In this document: positions 22,366 through 29,473 of the stretch, in pieces
Layout: each line of letters opens with the position of its first letter
Numbering within the stretch: the stretch's first letter is position 1
Virus record (IMG/VR): IMGVR_UViG_3300021479_000029
Coordinates: 1-46,058 of that record
Reading direction: 5' to 3' (one strand)
Origin: a virus
Length of the DNA: 46,058 nt
The notes under the pieces: generated by a model
What the model was told of the DNA's origin: nothing
Seen by the model: only the letters and a program-made list of their open reading frames with translations
The model's database searches: none
Program-made: the position numbers and the translations under genes

Positions 22366-22431
22366 CCGACAGGGGCGGTAAGTGGGTGGGTTTGCCTGAC
22401 CTGCGCCCGCTTTGTAGCACGCCCCTGTCGG
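22366..22431. other. Widely spaced perfect inverted repeat
   Basis: CCGACAGGGGCG (22366-22377) and CGCCCCTGTCGG (22420-22431) are exact complements separated by 42 bases. It sits in the 179-base gap between the AAA+ and DGQHR genes. It could be a large stem-loop terminator or a protein-binding operator pair. Nothing else in this gap is recognisable apart from the AAGGAGAGGG ribosome-binding site at its end. Confidence 0.6.
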
Positions 22432-22511
22432 GCTCCGGCCTTACGGTCGAACGAGGGAAAGAGGGACATACGCGGACAAATTGACCGCGAATGGCAACCG
22501 AAGGAGAGGGC

Positions 22512-23408
22512 ATGGCCAATCTCAAGATGAGTCCCACAGGGATAAGCACACCCAGGGACAGCAAGTTCCGGCTGCCGACCTACGCGCAGCCCATGGAGGT
22601 CACGCAGGAGATGGCCCGCGACTGGCTGGCCAACCGCAACACCCAGCTGAAGAACCGGTCTCTGGCACCGGCCATGGTCCTCAAGTACGCCGGTGCCATG
22701 AGGCGCGGCGAGTGGGACCTGATCCACCAGGGCATCGCCTTCGACACCGACGGGTGGGTGCTGGACGGCCAGCACCGGCTGGCTGCGGTCGCCCTGAGCG
22801 GGGTGACCTGCAAGTTCTGGGTGTTCCCGGACACCCCGCGCGACACCTTCGACAAGCTGGACGCCGGGCGCAAGCGCCAGGCCGGTCAGCTGCTGCACGT
22901 TCCCAACAGGAACGTGCTGGCGTCCACCGTGCGCGTCCTGGCGGTGGCCGACGGAGCCGACCCCCGCTACATGGACGGCGCGTTCGCGGAGCTGTCCACA
23001 CCGCAGATCATGAGCGCGGTGCGCCACTACGGCGCTGACCTGGAGCATGCCGCCAGGATGGCGATGGGCGTCAAGAACAAGACGACCATCCCGCCCAGCC
23101 CGCACGCTGCGGTGCTCTACCAGGCACTGCACTCCCCGCACAGCCACCTGGTCCCCGACTGGATCGAGGCGCTGAGCTACGGCGCTGACATCAGCAAGAC
23201 GGACCCGCGCCTCAAGCTGCGGACCGCCTTCATGGCCCCCGCTGCCACGCGTGCGGCTGCCATGCGGACCAGCTCCCACCCGTACGCGCTCATCGTCAAG
23301 GCGTGGAACGCGTACGTGACCCACAAGCCGGTGCAGCAGCTGGCCTGGAAGGATGCCGAGTCGATGCCGAAGGTCATCGGCTACACCAAGGTCCCGAAGG
23401 AGAGCTGA
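22512..23408 (+). CDS. DGQHR / ParB-like protein, 298 aa
   Basis: Start set at ATG 22512, directly after AAGGAGAGGG; an upstream in-frame ATG would place the ribosome site inside the gene. The early part carries MRRGEWDLIHQGIAFDTDG and the signature LDGQHRLAAVALSG at about residues 82-95, found in ParB-N-like and DGQHR-domain phage proteins. FDKLDAGRKRQAGQLL and a helical C-terminal half follow. Relatives are annotated as ParB-like nuclease or DNA-binding proteins in phages. Involvement in replication or segregation is inferred. An ordinary stop lies five bases before the next gene. Confidence 0.82.
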   Translation: MANLKMSPTGISTPRDSKFRLPTYAQPMEVTQEMARDWLANRNTQLKNRSLAPAMVLKYAGAMRRGEWDLIHQGIAFDTDGWVLDGQHRLAAVALSGVTCKFWVFPDTPRDTFDKLDAGRKRQAGQLLHVPNRNVLASTVRVLAVADGADPRYMDGAFAELSTPQIMSAVRHYGADLEHAARMAMGVKNKTTIPPSPHAAVLYQALHSPHSHLVPDWIEALSYGADISKTDPRLKLRTAFMAPAATRAAAMRTSSHPYALIVKAWNAYVTHKPVQQLAWKDAESMPKVIGYTKVPKES

Positions 23409-23413
23409 GCGCC

Positions 23414-23677
23414 ATGCCCGCCGACCTACTCACGCCAGGCCGAGGAGTCTGGGTCACAGTAGGCCACGGGCACATCCGTGCCCGTGTAGTGGAGAGCTAC
23501 AAGCCCCGCACGGGCGGGGTCAGAGTCGTCGTCCGGATGGCTGAGGACGGCGGCATCCACCGTGCGGGCGACCTTGTTGCCGTAGCTGTGCGCCATGTCC
23601 ATCTGCGCGTACCGCAACACCGTCGCCCCTCGGTGATCAGTCGCTTGGCTGCACTGGTGAAGGGACTGCTGCGATGA
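23414..23677 (+). CDS. Small barrel-like protein, 87 aa
   Basis: ATG 23414 lies five bases after the DGQHR gene stop. The sequence runs in strand-like pieces (RGVWVTVGHGHIRARVVESY, GGVRVVVRMAEDGG, GDLVAVAVRHVHL) with a short basic helix at the end. It resembles the barrel-like proteins encoded near 19 kb in style. Its stop overlaps the next gene as ATGA. Function unknown. Confidence 0.68.
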   Translation: MPADLLTPGRGVWVTVGHGHIRARVVESYKPRTGGVRVVVRMAEDGGIHRAGDLVAVAVRHVHLRVPQHRRPSVISRLAALVKGLLR

Positions 23678-24021
23678 CCGTCAAGACGATCTCGCCGGAG
23701 CTGATGGAGGCCCACCGCAACAGGATCATCCTGCTGCTGGCCCAGATCAGACTCACTGAGGAGGAGTTGTACCTGGAGGTGGCGCAGGCTTTCGACAGCG
23801 GGGTGAGCCTGCGCAGGCTGGCCCCCATCTGCGACACCTCCTTCAACACCATCTACCGATGGAAGGAGAAGGGGCTTGAAGCACGCCATCGCCGCAGTGG
23901 CGGACCTGCTGACCCGACCGGGGAACGAGGAGAAGTCGGCGGAGGAACTGGCGGCGGAGATCATCGAAGGCATGCTGCGCGCCTACCGCGCTCAGGCCCG
24001 CGAAGCACTGCCGGTTCTTAA
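23674..24021 (+). CDS. Helix-turn-helix protein with run-on tail, 115 aa
   Basis: ATG overlaps the previous stop as ATGA. Residues 1-70 are a coherent helical protein ending in a helix-turn-helix (SLRRLAPICDTSFNTIYRWK). From about residue 68 the frame overlaps the next gene and becomes Gly/Arg-rich (GGPADPTGERGEVGGGTGGG), looking like an unselected tail reading through a +1-shifted neighbour. A stop comes only at 24021. Either a long overlap is real or a base was lost near 23870. Likely an early transcription regulator. Confidence 0.65.
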   Translation: MTVKTISPELMEAHRNRIILLLAQIRLTEEELYLEVAQAFDSGVSLRRLAPICDTSFNTIYRWKEKGLEARHRRSGGPADPTGERGEVGGGTGGGDHRRHAARLPRSGPRSTAGS

Positions 24022-24373
24022 GGTCGGCGGGGTCTACCGATTCCCGTGGATCTCCTCCACGCTGCATGTGGTGTACCGCACCCCATCGGGTCAGCTGTGG
24101 CTGACCAACTCCACCTCCAACTACGGCCTGCTCATCTCAGAGAAGGCGCAGGCGCTCACCCTGCGGGTCGCCTCACGGGCGACCCGTGGGGGCAGTGCTG
24201 AGTCCCCCACCGGCTACGCCGTGGGGGACTGGCTGTCCATCAAGGGCGCTGCCCGGCAGCGCTACAAGGTGGTGGCCACCACCGAGACGTGCGCTCTGCT
24301 GGAGGGCCCGAAGGGCTGCTTCATGGCGGAGCCCAACGACTCGCTTCTGAAGTACTTCGTCCGACGCACGTGA
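23876..24373 (+). CDS. Early protein, 165 aa, TTG start
   Basis: Start set at TTG 23876 because AAGGAG lies seven bases upstream. The N-terminal 45 residues are helical and acidic (NEEKSAEELAAEIIEGMLRA). The rest alternates strands (VLKVGGVYRFPWISSTLHVV, LWLTNSTSNYGLLI, GDWLSIKGAARQRYKVVATT), again a barrel-like composition. It overlaps the helix-turn-helix frame by 146 bases, and the two could be one protein interrupted by a frameshift. Function unknown. Confidence 0.7.
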   Translation: MKHAIAAVADLLTRPGNEEKSAEELAAEIIEGMLRAYRAQAREALPVLKVGGVYRFPWISSTLHVVYRTPSGQLWLTNSTSNYGLLISEKAQALTLRVASRATRGGSAESPTGYAVGDWLSIKGAARQRYKVVATTETCALLEGPKGCFMAEPNDSLLKYFVRRT

Positions 24374-24387
24374 AGGAGAGGAAACAC

Positions 24388-24975
24388 ATGATCGAGAAGC
24401 ACGGGTACGCATCCCTGCCGGACCGTCCGGAGGGTGGCGGCAAGCCCACCATGGGGCCCGACGGCCCCCCGCTCGGCTGCCTCAGCCGCGACGAGGTCAA
24501 CACCATCAACGGCCTGACCAGCTCGATCGCCGTGGCGCAGATGATGGGCAGCCACAGCATGCTGGAGATGGTCCTGGACCAGATGACCGATGCGGGTAGT
24601 CACGTCGCCGGTCATACGCTGGAGGTGCTGGTCCAGGGGGCCGGGCAGGTGGCGGCCGACAAGGCCGGACTGCCGAAGGGCATGCTGGGTGACACCTTCG
24701 TGGCGGCCATGCCGAAAGACCCGAACCTGCCGCCCGACGACCTGCACCAGAACGCGGCCGACTGGGCCGTGGAGTTCGCCAGCCGGGTGCTCAACCGGCA
24801 GTTCAACGAGGCGATGGACCACTGGGGTGAGCTAGTCAACAGCCAGCCCAGCTGGGACGAGTACTCCCACGCGGTGATGGCGGTGCTCAACATCGTGGAG
24901 ATGCTGGTCACTGGCGAGCTGGTGCCCGGCGACGTCATCCCCGGGATCGGCCAGACCTTCACGCTGAAGGTGTGA
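24388..24975 (+). CDS. Helical early protein, 195 aa
   Basis: ATG 24388 follows AAGGAGAGG. The N-terminal 35 residues are Gly/Pro-rich; the remainder is helical (SSIAVAQMMGSHSMLEMVLD, NAADWAVEFASRVLNRQFNE, YSHAVMAVLNIVEMLVTGEL). No domain recognised. It immediately precedes the WhiB gene and may be cotranscribed with it. Confidence 0.72.
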   Translation: MIEKHGYASLPDRPEGGGKPTMGPDGPPLGCLSRDEVNTINGLTSSIAVAQMMGSHSMLEMVLDQMTDAGSHVAGHTLEVLVQGAGQVAADKAGLPKGMLGDTFVAAMPKDPNLPPDDLHQNAADWAVEFASRVLNRQFNEAMDHWGELVNSQPSWDEYSHAVMAVLNIVEMLVTGELVPGDVIPGIGQTFTLKV

Positions 24976-24979
24976 TCCC

Positions 24980-25915
24980 ATGCCCTCACCCAGCCACCCG
25001 CCGCACACTTCGATCAATGTGCGCCGCTTCCAGGACGGCCTGGCCAACCTGGGCCGCATCCCCGACTGGGTGGAGCGGGCACTGTGCCGCACGGCCGACC
25101 CGGAGTTGTTCTTCGACCACGGCGACCTGGTGGGCAGCCCCAGCAAGGGCAACCTGATGCGCAGGCAGGCGGCCAAGCAGTGGTGTGCCCGCTGCCCGGT
25201 CATCATGCAGTGCCGTGAGTCCTTTCTGTATGAGGACCACGGGGTGTACGGGGGGCTGGACGCCAATGAGCGCAAGGCTCTGCGCCCCCTGTACGCCCGT
25301 GACCATGAGCTGGGCGGGGCCACCATGTCGCTCGGCAAGCAGGTCTATGAGGGCCGTCAGGAGGGCCAGTCCTGGCACCAGCTGACGCAGGTCTACGGGT
25401 GCCGCAAGGCCACCCTGATGGCCCTGTACGACCAGTACGTGACCACCGAGGAAGGACTGGAGGCGGCAGCCCTGGCGGCTGCCGAGCACCTGCTCAAGCA
25501 GGGCATGACCAACATCCAGATCGCCCGGATGACGGCCCTGTCCATCCGCAAGGTGGACAGGCTGCGGGTCAAGCTGGGACAGGAGTCCGAGTTCAGGTCC
25601 GGCACACCCGGACCGGGTGTGGGTGAGATGGAGCTGCCCGCCCCCGCATGGGGGGACGGATGGGTCATCTACCTGGGCCGGAAGTATCCCGCCACCTATC
25701 TGGGGGAGTCGGCTGACAGTCCTGCGTGGTACTTCATGCAGGTAGCACTTCCCGCCGGGCACACCCGCAAGTGGGTACCGCAGGAGGTGGTCCAGCTCAC
25801 CAAGACGATCACCCACCATGTGATCCACCGCAAGGGAGTCGCCACCCGTGCCCCGCAAGAACATCCCAGTGAAGAGCATCACGCCGACGAGTCCGCTGGA
25901 TCGTCGGCAGCTTGA
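24980..25915 (+). CDS. WhiB-like iron-sulfur regulator with extra domains, 311 aa
   Basis: Residues 30-100 are a WhiB domain. Cys36, Cys69, Cys72 and Cys78 give the C-Xn-C-X2-C-X5-C ligand set of a [4Fe-4S] cluster, followed by GVYGGLDANERKAL, the WhiB G(V/I)WGG-turn equivalent with Tyr for Trp. WhiB proteins bind sigma-A region 4 and steer host RNA polymerase. At 311 residues this is about three times the usual length. Residues 110-200 contain two helix-turn-helix-like segments (QSWHQLTQVYGCRKATLMA; MTNIQIARMTALSIRKVDR), and the end is barrel-like. The ribosome site before ATG 24980 is weak. The end overlaps the nuclease gene by 68 bases. Confidence 0.9.
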   Translation: MPSPSHPPHTSINVRRFQDGLANLGRIPDWVERALCRTADPELFFDHGDLVGSPSKGNLMRRQAAKQWCARCPVIMQCRESFLYEDHGVYGGLDANERKALRPLYARDHELGGATMSLGKQVYEGRQEGQSWHQLTQVYGCRKATLMALYDQYVTTEEGLEAAALAAAEHLLKQGMTNIQIARMTALSIRKVDRLRVKLGQESEFRSGTPGPGVGEMELPAPAWGDGWVIYLGRKYPATYLGESADSPAWYFMQVALPAGHTRKWVPQEVVQLTKTITHHVIHRKGVATRAPQEHPSEEHHADESAGSSAA

Positions 25916-26729
25916 GCACCTGTCCTACTCGTCCCTGTCCACGCTGCTCACCTGCGGCAAGCAGTTCGAGTTGACCAGGCTGGTGCGCGCACCCAAGAGG
26001 CCGTCCGTCTGGCTGGCGGGCGGCCTCGGTGTGCACGGCTGCACCGAAGACTTCGACCGGGCCCTGCTGGAGCGGCGGCGGTTCGACCCGGCCGAGTCCT
26101 GGCGGCGCAACTTCCAGGAGGCCATCGACCGGCTGAAGCAGGACGATCCTGACATTTCGACCTGGCGGCAGAAGGAGAGCGTGGCCGAGTGGATGACGCT
26201 CGGCCCCCAGCTGTGCGTGGCCTACTTCAAGTGGCGTACCGGTTCGCCCTGGTCCATCTGGGTGACCCCGGACGGGGAGCCCGCCATCGAGCTGGATACC
26301 TCCGGGCTGCTGCCCGGCTGCCCGGTGGAGATCAAGCAGTATGTGGACCGGGTGTTCGTCAACAACCTGACCGGCACCCCCTTCCTGGTGGACCTCAAGA
26401 CGGGCACCAGGCAGCCCGAGAACAGCCTGCAGTTCGGCGTCTACCGGGCGGGCATCGAGGCCAAGTACGGGGTGGTGGTGCCGCAGGGTGCCGCCTTCAT
26501 GAACCGCAAGGGTCAGCTCGGCCGCGTGCATGAGCTGAGCATGTACACCCCCACCTACATCGGGGCGCAGATGGGCAGGGCCGTCGACATCATCAGGGGC
26601 GGCAGCCTGATCGCCAACCCGGGCGGGCACTGCTTCTTCTGCGACGTCTCGACCAGCTGTCACGCCAAGGGCGGGGCGCTGGCCGTCACCTACGACCGGG
26701 ACCACCCGGCGAACATCACACCATTCTGA
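25848..26729 (+). CDS. PD-(D/E)XK exonuclease with iron-sulfur cysteines (Cas4/RecB-like), 293 aa
   Basis: GTG 25848 overlaps the WhiB gene. LSYSSLSTLLTCGKQFELTR near residues 25-44 is the typical RecB/Cas4 entry with Cys36. Asp167 (VDRVF), Asp182 and Lys184 (LVDLKTG), and Gln195 with Tyr199 (QFGVYRAG) form the nuclease core. Cys262, Cys265 and Cys271 (HCFFCDVSTSC) complete, with Cys36, the four ligands of an AddB/Cas4-type [4Fe-4S] cluster. It likely resects DNA ends in phage recombination. No CRISPR locus or cas1/cas2 is present, so a role in adaptation is not supported. Confidence 0.88.
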   Translation: MPRKNIPVKSITPTSPLDRRQLEHLSYSSLSTLLTCGKQFELTRLVRAPKRPSVWLAGGLGVHGCTEDFDRALLERRRFDPAESWRRNFQEAIDRLKQDDPDISTWRQKESVAEWMTLGPQLCVAYFKWRTGSPWSIWVTPDGEPAIELDTSGLLPGCPVEIKQYVDRVFVNNLTGTPFLVDLKTGTRQPENSLQFGVYRAGIEAKYGVVVPQGAAFMNRKGQLGRVHELSMYTPTYIGAQMGRAVDIIRGGSLIANPGGHCFFCDVSTSCHAKGGALAVTYDRDHPANITPF

Positions 26730-26738
26730 GGAGAGGGC

Positions 26739-26960
26739 ATGGCGAAGTTCGGCAAGGGCAAGAACGGGGACACCCACCGGCAGGGCATCAAGGGCGGCAA
26801 TGAGCGGGGCAAGGTGAGGCCGTCCACCGACGAGGAGAGGGTGACCGGGCAGATCGAGCGCGGCGAGGTCGTGGCCGGTGCCGAGGGCGCGAAGAAGATC
26901 GCCGAGAGGACGGACCGGGACGGCGGCACCGCCGGGCTGGGGAGGGGCAGGAAGAAGTGA
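26739..26960 (+). CDS. Gly/Lys/Arg-rich small protein, 73 aa
   Basis: ATG 26739 follows GAGGAGAGGG. The product starts MAKFGKGKNGDTHRQGIKGG and ends LGRGRKK; it is charged, Gly-rich and probably disordered. Its stop overlaps the next micro-gene as GTGA. Function unknown, possibly nucleic-acid associated by composition. Confidence 0.65.
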   Translation: MAKFGKGKNGDTHRQGIKGGNERGKVRPSTDEERVTGQIERGEVVAGAEGAKKIAERTDRDGGTAGLGRGRKK

Positions 26961-27070
26961 CCCGTCATCCGGAGACCTTCTGGGTCTCCGTCTGGCGCTG
27001 GCGCTGCTATGTCTGCAGCGCCCTGAACTGGTTCTTCCGCCACAACTGCAAGGAGTGCGCGAAGCGATGA
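26957..27070 (+). CDS. Trp/Cys-rich micro-protein, 37 aa
   Basis: GTG 26957 overlaps the previous stop as GTGA, and its own stop overlaps the next start as ATGA. The sequence contains FWVSVWRWRCYVCSALNWFF and ends HNCKECAKR, giving a short amphipathic membrane-active-looking part and a C-X2-C followed later by a second Cys pair. Its small size makes it uncertain, but both coupled overlaps match the style of this operon. Confidence 0.5.
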   Translation: MTRHPETFWVSVWRWRCYVCSALNWFFRHNCKECAKR

Positions 27071-27123
27071 CAGTCGACCCCGATACGCTGCCGGAGCCTG
27101 AAGACCGAGAGGACTGCGAATGA
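27067..27123 (+). CDS. Acidic micro-peptide, 18 aa, translational bridge
   Basis: ATG 27067 overlaps the previous stop, and TGA 27121-27123 overlaps the next ATG at 27120, both as ATGA. The peptide is MTVDPDTLPEPEDREDCE. It may exist only to carry ribosomes from one cistron to the next, or may be an artefact between two coupled genes. Confidence 0.4.
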   Translation: MTVDPDTLPEPEDREDCE

Positions 27124-27800
27124 CCGACGTACCCGAGAACACCGACCCCACCGCAGCAGACAGCGAGTGGGGTCGGTGGGGAGCGGGCGAGGCTGCGACC
27201 CAGCCGCAGGCCACCACCCACCAGCGTGCCGACCACCGCTTCACCCTGTCGATCACCCCGGACAAGGCACCCTTCATGGTGATCCGGGGCGAGACCGCGC
27301 AGGAGATCAACCAGGCACTGACCGAGCTGGAGATGCACGGCACCTGGGCCAACGTGGCGGCGGCCAACGCCACCATGCGCAGCCACGGCACCATCGGTGC
27401 CGGACTGGGGCCGGTCACCGTGGTCCCGCAGGGGCCGCCGACCATGCCGCAGGACCACTACCAGCAGCAGGTCCAGCACCAGGCCCAGCAGGCCCCCCAG
27501 TGGGGCCCTCCGCTGGGCGCGGGCGGCCAGCCGGGCACTGCCCCCGCCGCCTGGCAGAACGCGGGCGCACCGCCCGCACAGCAGGGCTGGGGAGGGCAGC
27601 AGCAGACCACCTGCCCGCCCGGCTGGTTCGTGGTGGACATCCCCTTCAGTTCCAAGATGGCCGGGGACGCCATCAAGAACGACCTCAAGGCCCGGGGCAT
27701 GTACCAGGGCAACGTCAAGTGGGACGGCACCGCGAAGAAGTGGTACGTCTCGCCCGCCGTGGCCGGCGCCTTCGCGGCCTTCAGTCCGGTGCCCGGGTGA
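27120..27800 (+). CDS. Two-domain protein with Gln/Pro-rich linker, 226 aa
   Basis: ATG 27120 is coupled by ATGA. Residues 35-95 form a small domain (RFTLSITPDKAPFMVIRG, then a helix). Residues 105-155 are a Gln/Gly/Pro/Ala linker. Residues 165-220 (WFVVDIPFSSKMAGDAIKND ... VKWDGTAKKWYVSP) resemble the DUF5710-like fold, in which a strand-helix-strand unit ends in WD...KKWYV. The architecture, a structured N-domain with a flexible tail, recalls single-stranded-DNA-binding accessory proteins, but no OB fold is recognisable. Role unknown. Confidence 0.7.
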   Translation: MTDVPENTDPTAADSEWGRWGAGEAATQPQATTHQRADHRFTLSITPDKAPFMVIRGETAQEINQALTELEMHGTWANVAAANATMRSHGTIGAGLGPVTVVPQGPPTMPQDHYQQQVQHQAQQAPQWGPPLGAGGQPGTAPAAWQNAGAPPAQQGWGGQQQTTCPPGWFVVDIPFSSKMAGDAIKNDLKARGMYQGNVKWDGTAKKWYVSPAVAGAFAAFSPVPG

Positions 27801-28195
27801 TCACAGAGTTCGTCGCGTTTCCGGACCGCCGCGAGGCGGTCCGGTTGCCCGGCGCAGAAGCCAACGCCTGGCTGGTCGGCACCGGCCGGATCATGGGCGA
27901 TGGAGTGGAGCTACTGAAGCAGCTGCATGAGCAGGACTGGGACTACCCGGTACTGGTTGTCTTCCGCGAGGAGGGCGACCATCGCTGGTCCCACCAACTG
28001 ATCGTTCCGCGATTCAACGAAGGAGGTGATGACGATGACCCTGCGCGAGATGGTGGCCAACCTAGCCCTGTCCTTCCTGGCCTTCCTGGCGATCTTCTGG
28101 CTGTTCGAGGGAGTGAACCTGCTCCTGATGGGCCAGCTGTCCCACGGCTTCATGGGGGAGCTGAACTTCCTGACGGCATTCCTGCTGTCGGCTGA
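27797..28195 (+). CDS. Early protein with run-on tail, 132 aa
   Basis: GTG 27797 overlaps the previous stop as GTGA. The first 75 residues look like a real small domain (FVAFPDRREAVRLPGAEANA, LLKQLHEQDWDYPVLVVF). After EGGDDDDPARD the frame runs for 160 bases opposite phase through the next gene and is Pro/Gly-rich, probably an unselected extension. A -1 or +1 change near 28025 would shorten it. Function unknown. Confidence 0.55.
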   Translation: MITEFVAFPDRREAVRLPGAEANAWLVGTGRIMGDGVELLKQLHEQDWDYPVLVVFREEGDHRWSHQLIVPRFNEGGDDDDPARDGGQPSPVLPGLPGDLLAVRGSEPAPDGPAVPRLHGGAELPDGIPAVG

Positions 28196-28250
28196 CATCT
28201 ACTGGCAGCTACTGACGGGAGCGAGCCATGTCCACGGCGAGCGGCGGTGA
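28035..28250 (+). CDS. Membrane protein, two helices, 71 aa
   Basis: ATG 28035 chosen because AGGAGGT lies seven bases upstream; in-frame GTG and ATG codons just before overlap that site. The product begins MTLREMVANLALSFLAFLAI, has a second hydrophobic stretch (GELNFLTAFLLSADIYWQLL), and ends basic. It may be an early envelope-acting protein. No family recognised. Confidence 0.7.
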   Translation: MTLREMVANLALSFLAFLAIFWLFEGVNLLLMGQLSHGFMGELNFLTAFLLSADIYWQLLTGASHVHGERR

Positions 28251-28377
28251 GCAGGAGGGTGGGCAGTGCCCCTTCGGGGGCCCGCACACCGGCATGACGA
28301 TCAGCAGCACCGACCCGTTCAGCGGGGAGACGATCACCATGCGGGTGTGCAGCAGGTGCGGGACACCCCTGTCGTGA
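28228..28377 (+). CDS. Zinc-finger-like micro-protein, 49 aa
   Basis: ATG 28228 overlaps the membrane protein end by 23 bases. The product has CPFGGPHTG early and VCSRCGTPLS at the end, a plausible Cys/His-Cys-Cys zinc site. Its stop overlaps the next GTG as GTGA. Confidence 0.6.
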   Translation: MSTASGGEQEGGQCPFGGPHTGMTISSTDPFSGETITMRVCSRCGTPLS

Positions 28378-29228
28378 GCGGGCTCTCCAGGCGCATGCTG
28401 TTGCAGACCCTGCTGGGTCTGCCAGCAGCCCGCCTGCCCCAGAGGAGCACCACCACCATGACCTATGACGCCAGCAGTCAGAGAGCCGGGGCGATCGGTG
28501 CCTCCTACGACGGCTACGTGGACCAGAACCCCGACCCCAATGACGACGACCTGGCGACCCACAACAGGAAGCGCAGCGAGGAGCGCGTCATGTGGATGCT
28601 GCGGGACGTGATGGCCAACATCGCGGCCCTGCGCCAGGACATGGCGATCACCAGCAAGGGCACCGTCAAGGTGCTCACGCTGGGCGACTCCATCACGGTG
28701 GGGTACGCCAGCCAGGACGGCCTGGGCTTCCGGTCCTTCCTGCCCGACCTGCTCAAGCGCCAGCACATCGTGCCGGTGATGAGCACCTGGTCCGGCCCCG
28801 GCTGGACCATCGGCAATCTGCAGCCGGGCGTGGCCGCCGCACTGACCGCCAGCAGCCCTGACATCGTGCTGCTGAACATCGGCACCAATGACGCCAGCCA
28901 GGGCCTCCTGTCCACCTTCCAGGCCGCTTACGGCAGCCTGGTGGACCAGATCCTGGCGTCCTCCACCACCGTCAAGGTGGTGTGCGCCAGGGTGGCCACC
29001 TCGCGGGGCTCTGCGGGCAACAACACCCTGCCCAACAACGAGGCGACGATCAACGGCTACATCGACGCCGTGGTCTCCGCGCGTACCAGTGGCGGCCGGG
29101 TCGCCTCGGCCGACATGACCCCAGTGCCCTCGCAGTGGACCGACAACGGCATCCACCCGTTGGATGCCGGTTACCTGCGCATGGCGCAGATCTACCTGGC
29201 CGCCATGCAAGCCTGGCTGCCAGCGTGA
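28374..29228 (+). CDS. SGNH/GDSL hydrolase with possible Tat-like N-terminus, 284 aa
   Basis: Block I is LTLGDSIT with nucleophile Ser106, block III NIGTNDAS (170-173), and block V TDNGIHPLDAGY with His261; the residue three before His is Asn258 and an Asp is at 257. This is an esterase/lipase or deacetylase fold. From GTG 28374 (GTGA overlap) the N-terminus reads LSRRMLLQTLLGLPAARL, resembling a twin-arginine signal with a short hydrophobic core. ATG 28458 behind AGAGGAG would instead give a 256-residue protein without it. Its location among replication genes suggests accessory cargo acting on host envelope or surface sugars, which is inferred. Confidence 0.85.
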   Translation: MSGLSRRMLLQTLLGLPAARLPQRSTTTMTYDASSQRAGAIGASYDGYVDQNPDPNDDDLATHNRKRSEERVMWMLRDVMANIAALRQDMAITSKGTVKVLTLGDSITVGYASQDGLGFRSFLPDLLKRQHIVPVMSTWSGPGWTIGNLQPGVAAALTASSPDIVLLNIGTNDASQGLLSTFQAAYGSLVDQILASSTTVKVVCARVATSRGSAGNNTLPNNEATINGYIDAVVSARTSGGRVASADMTPVPSQWTDNGIHPLDAGYLRMAQIYLAAMQAWLPA

Positions 29229-29473
29229 ACGACAGGCTCCGAGACCTGGTCGCCAGGGGCCTGCGCAAGCAGGCCCGGGATCGGGCGATACACACCGCAG
29301 CCGGTGGCTACCTGGCCACCAGCTGCCTGCACGGTCAGCACGGCTACTGCCAGGGTGACACCGGCTGCGCCGGTACCAAGATCCCTGCCCAATGCAAGTT
29401 CTGTGGGCTGCCCTGCAGCTGCCCCTGCCACAAGGAGAGGAACAATGAAGGAGAGCACGAAGACCCTGTATGA
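29225..29473 (+). CDS. Cys-rich protein, 82 aa
   Basis: GTG 29225 overlaps the hydrolase stop as GTGA. After a basic helical N-terminus (RLRDLVARGLRKQARDRA) the product carries Cys/His pairs: CLHGQHGYC, GC, CKFCGLPCSCPCH. This is enough for one or two zinc sites. It overlaps the next gene by 29 bases, which carries its own AAGGAGAGG site. Function unknown. Confidence 0.7.
   Translation: MNDRLRDLVARGLRKQARDRAIHTAAGGYLATSCLHGQHGYCQGDTGCAGTKIPAQCKFCGLPCSCPCHKERNNEGEHEDPV

Noticed and set aside
25848-26729. Cas4-like nuclease as part of a CRISPR-Cas system
   Set aside because: No other cas gene or array is present in the window, and recombination nucleases share the same motifs.
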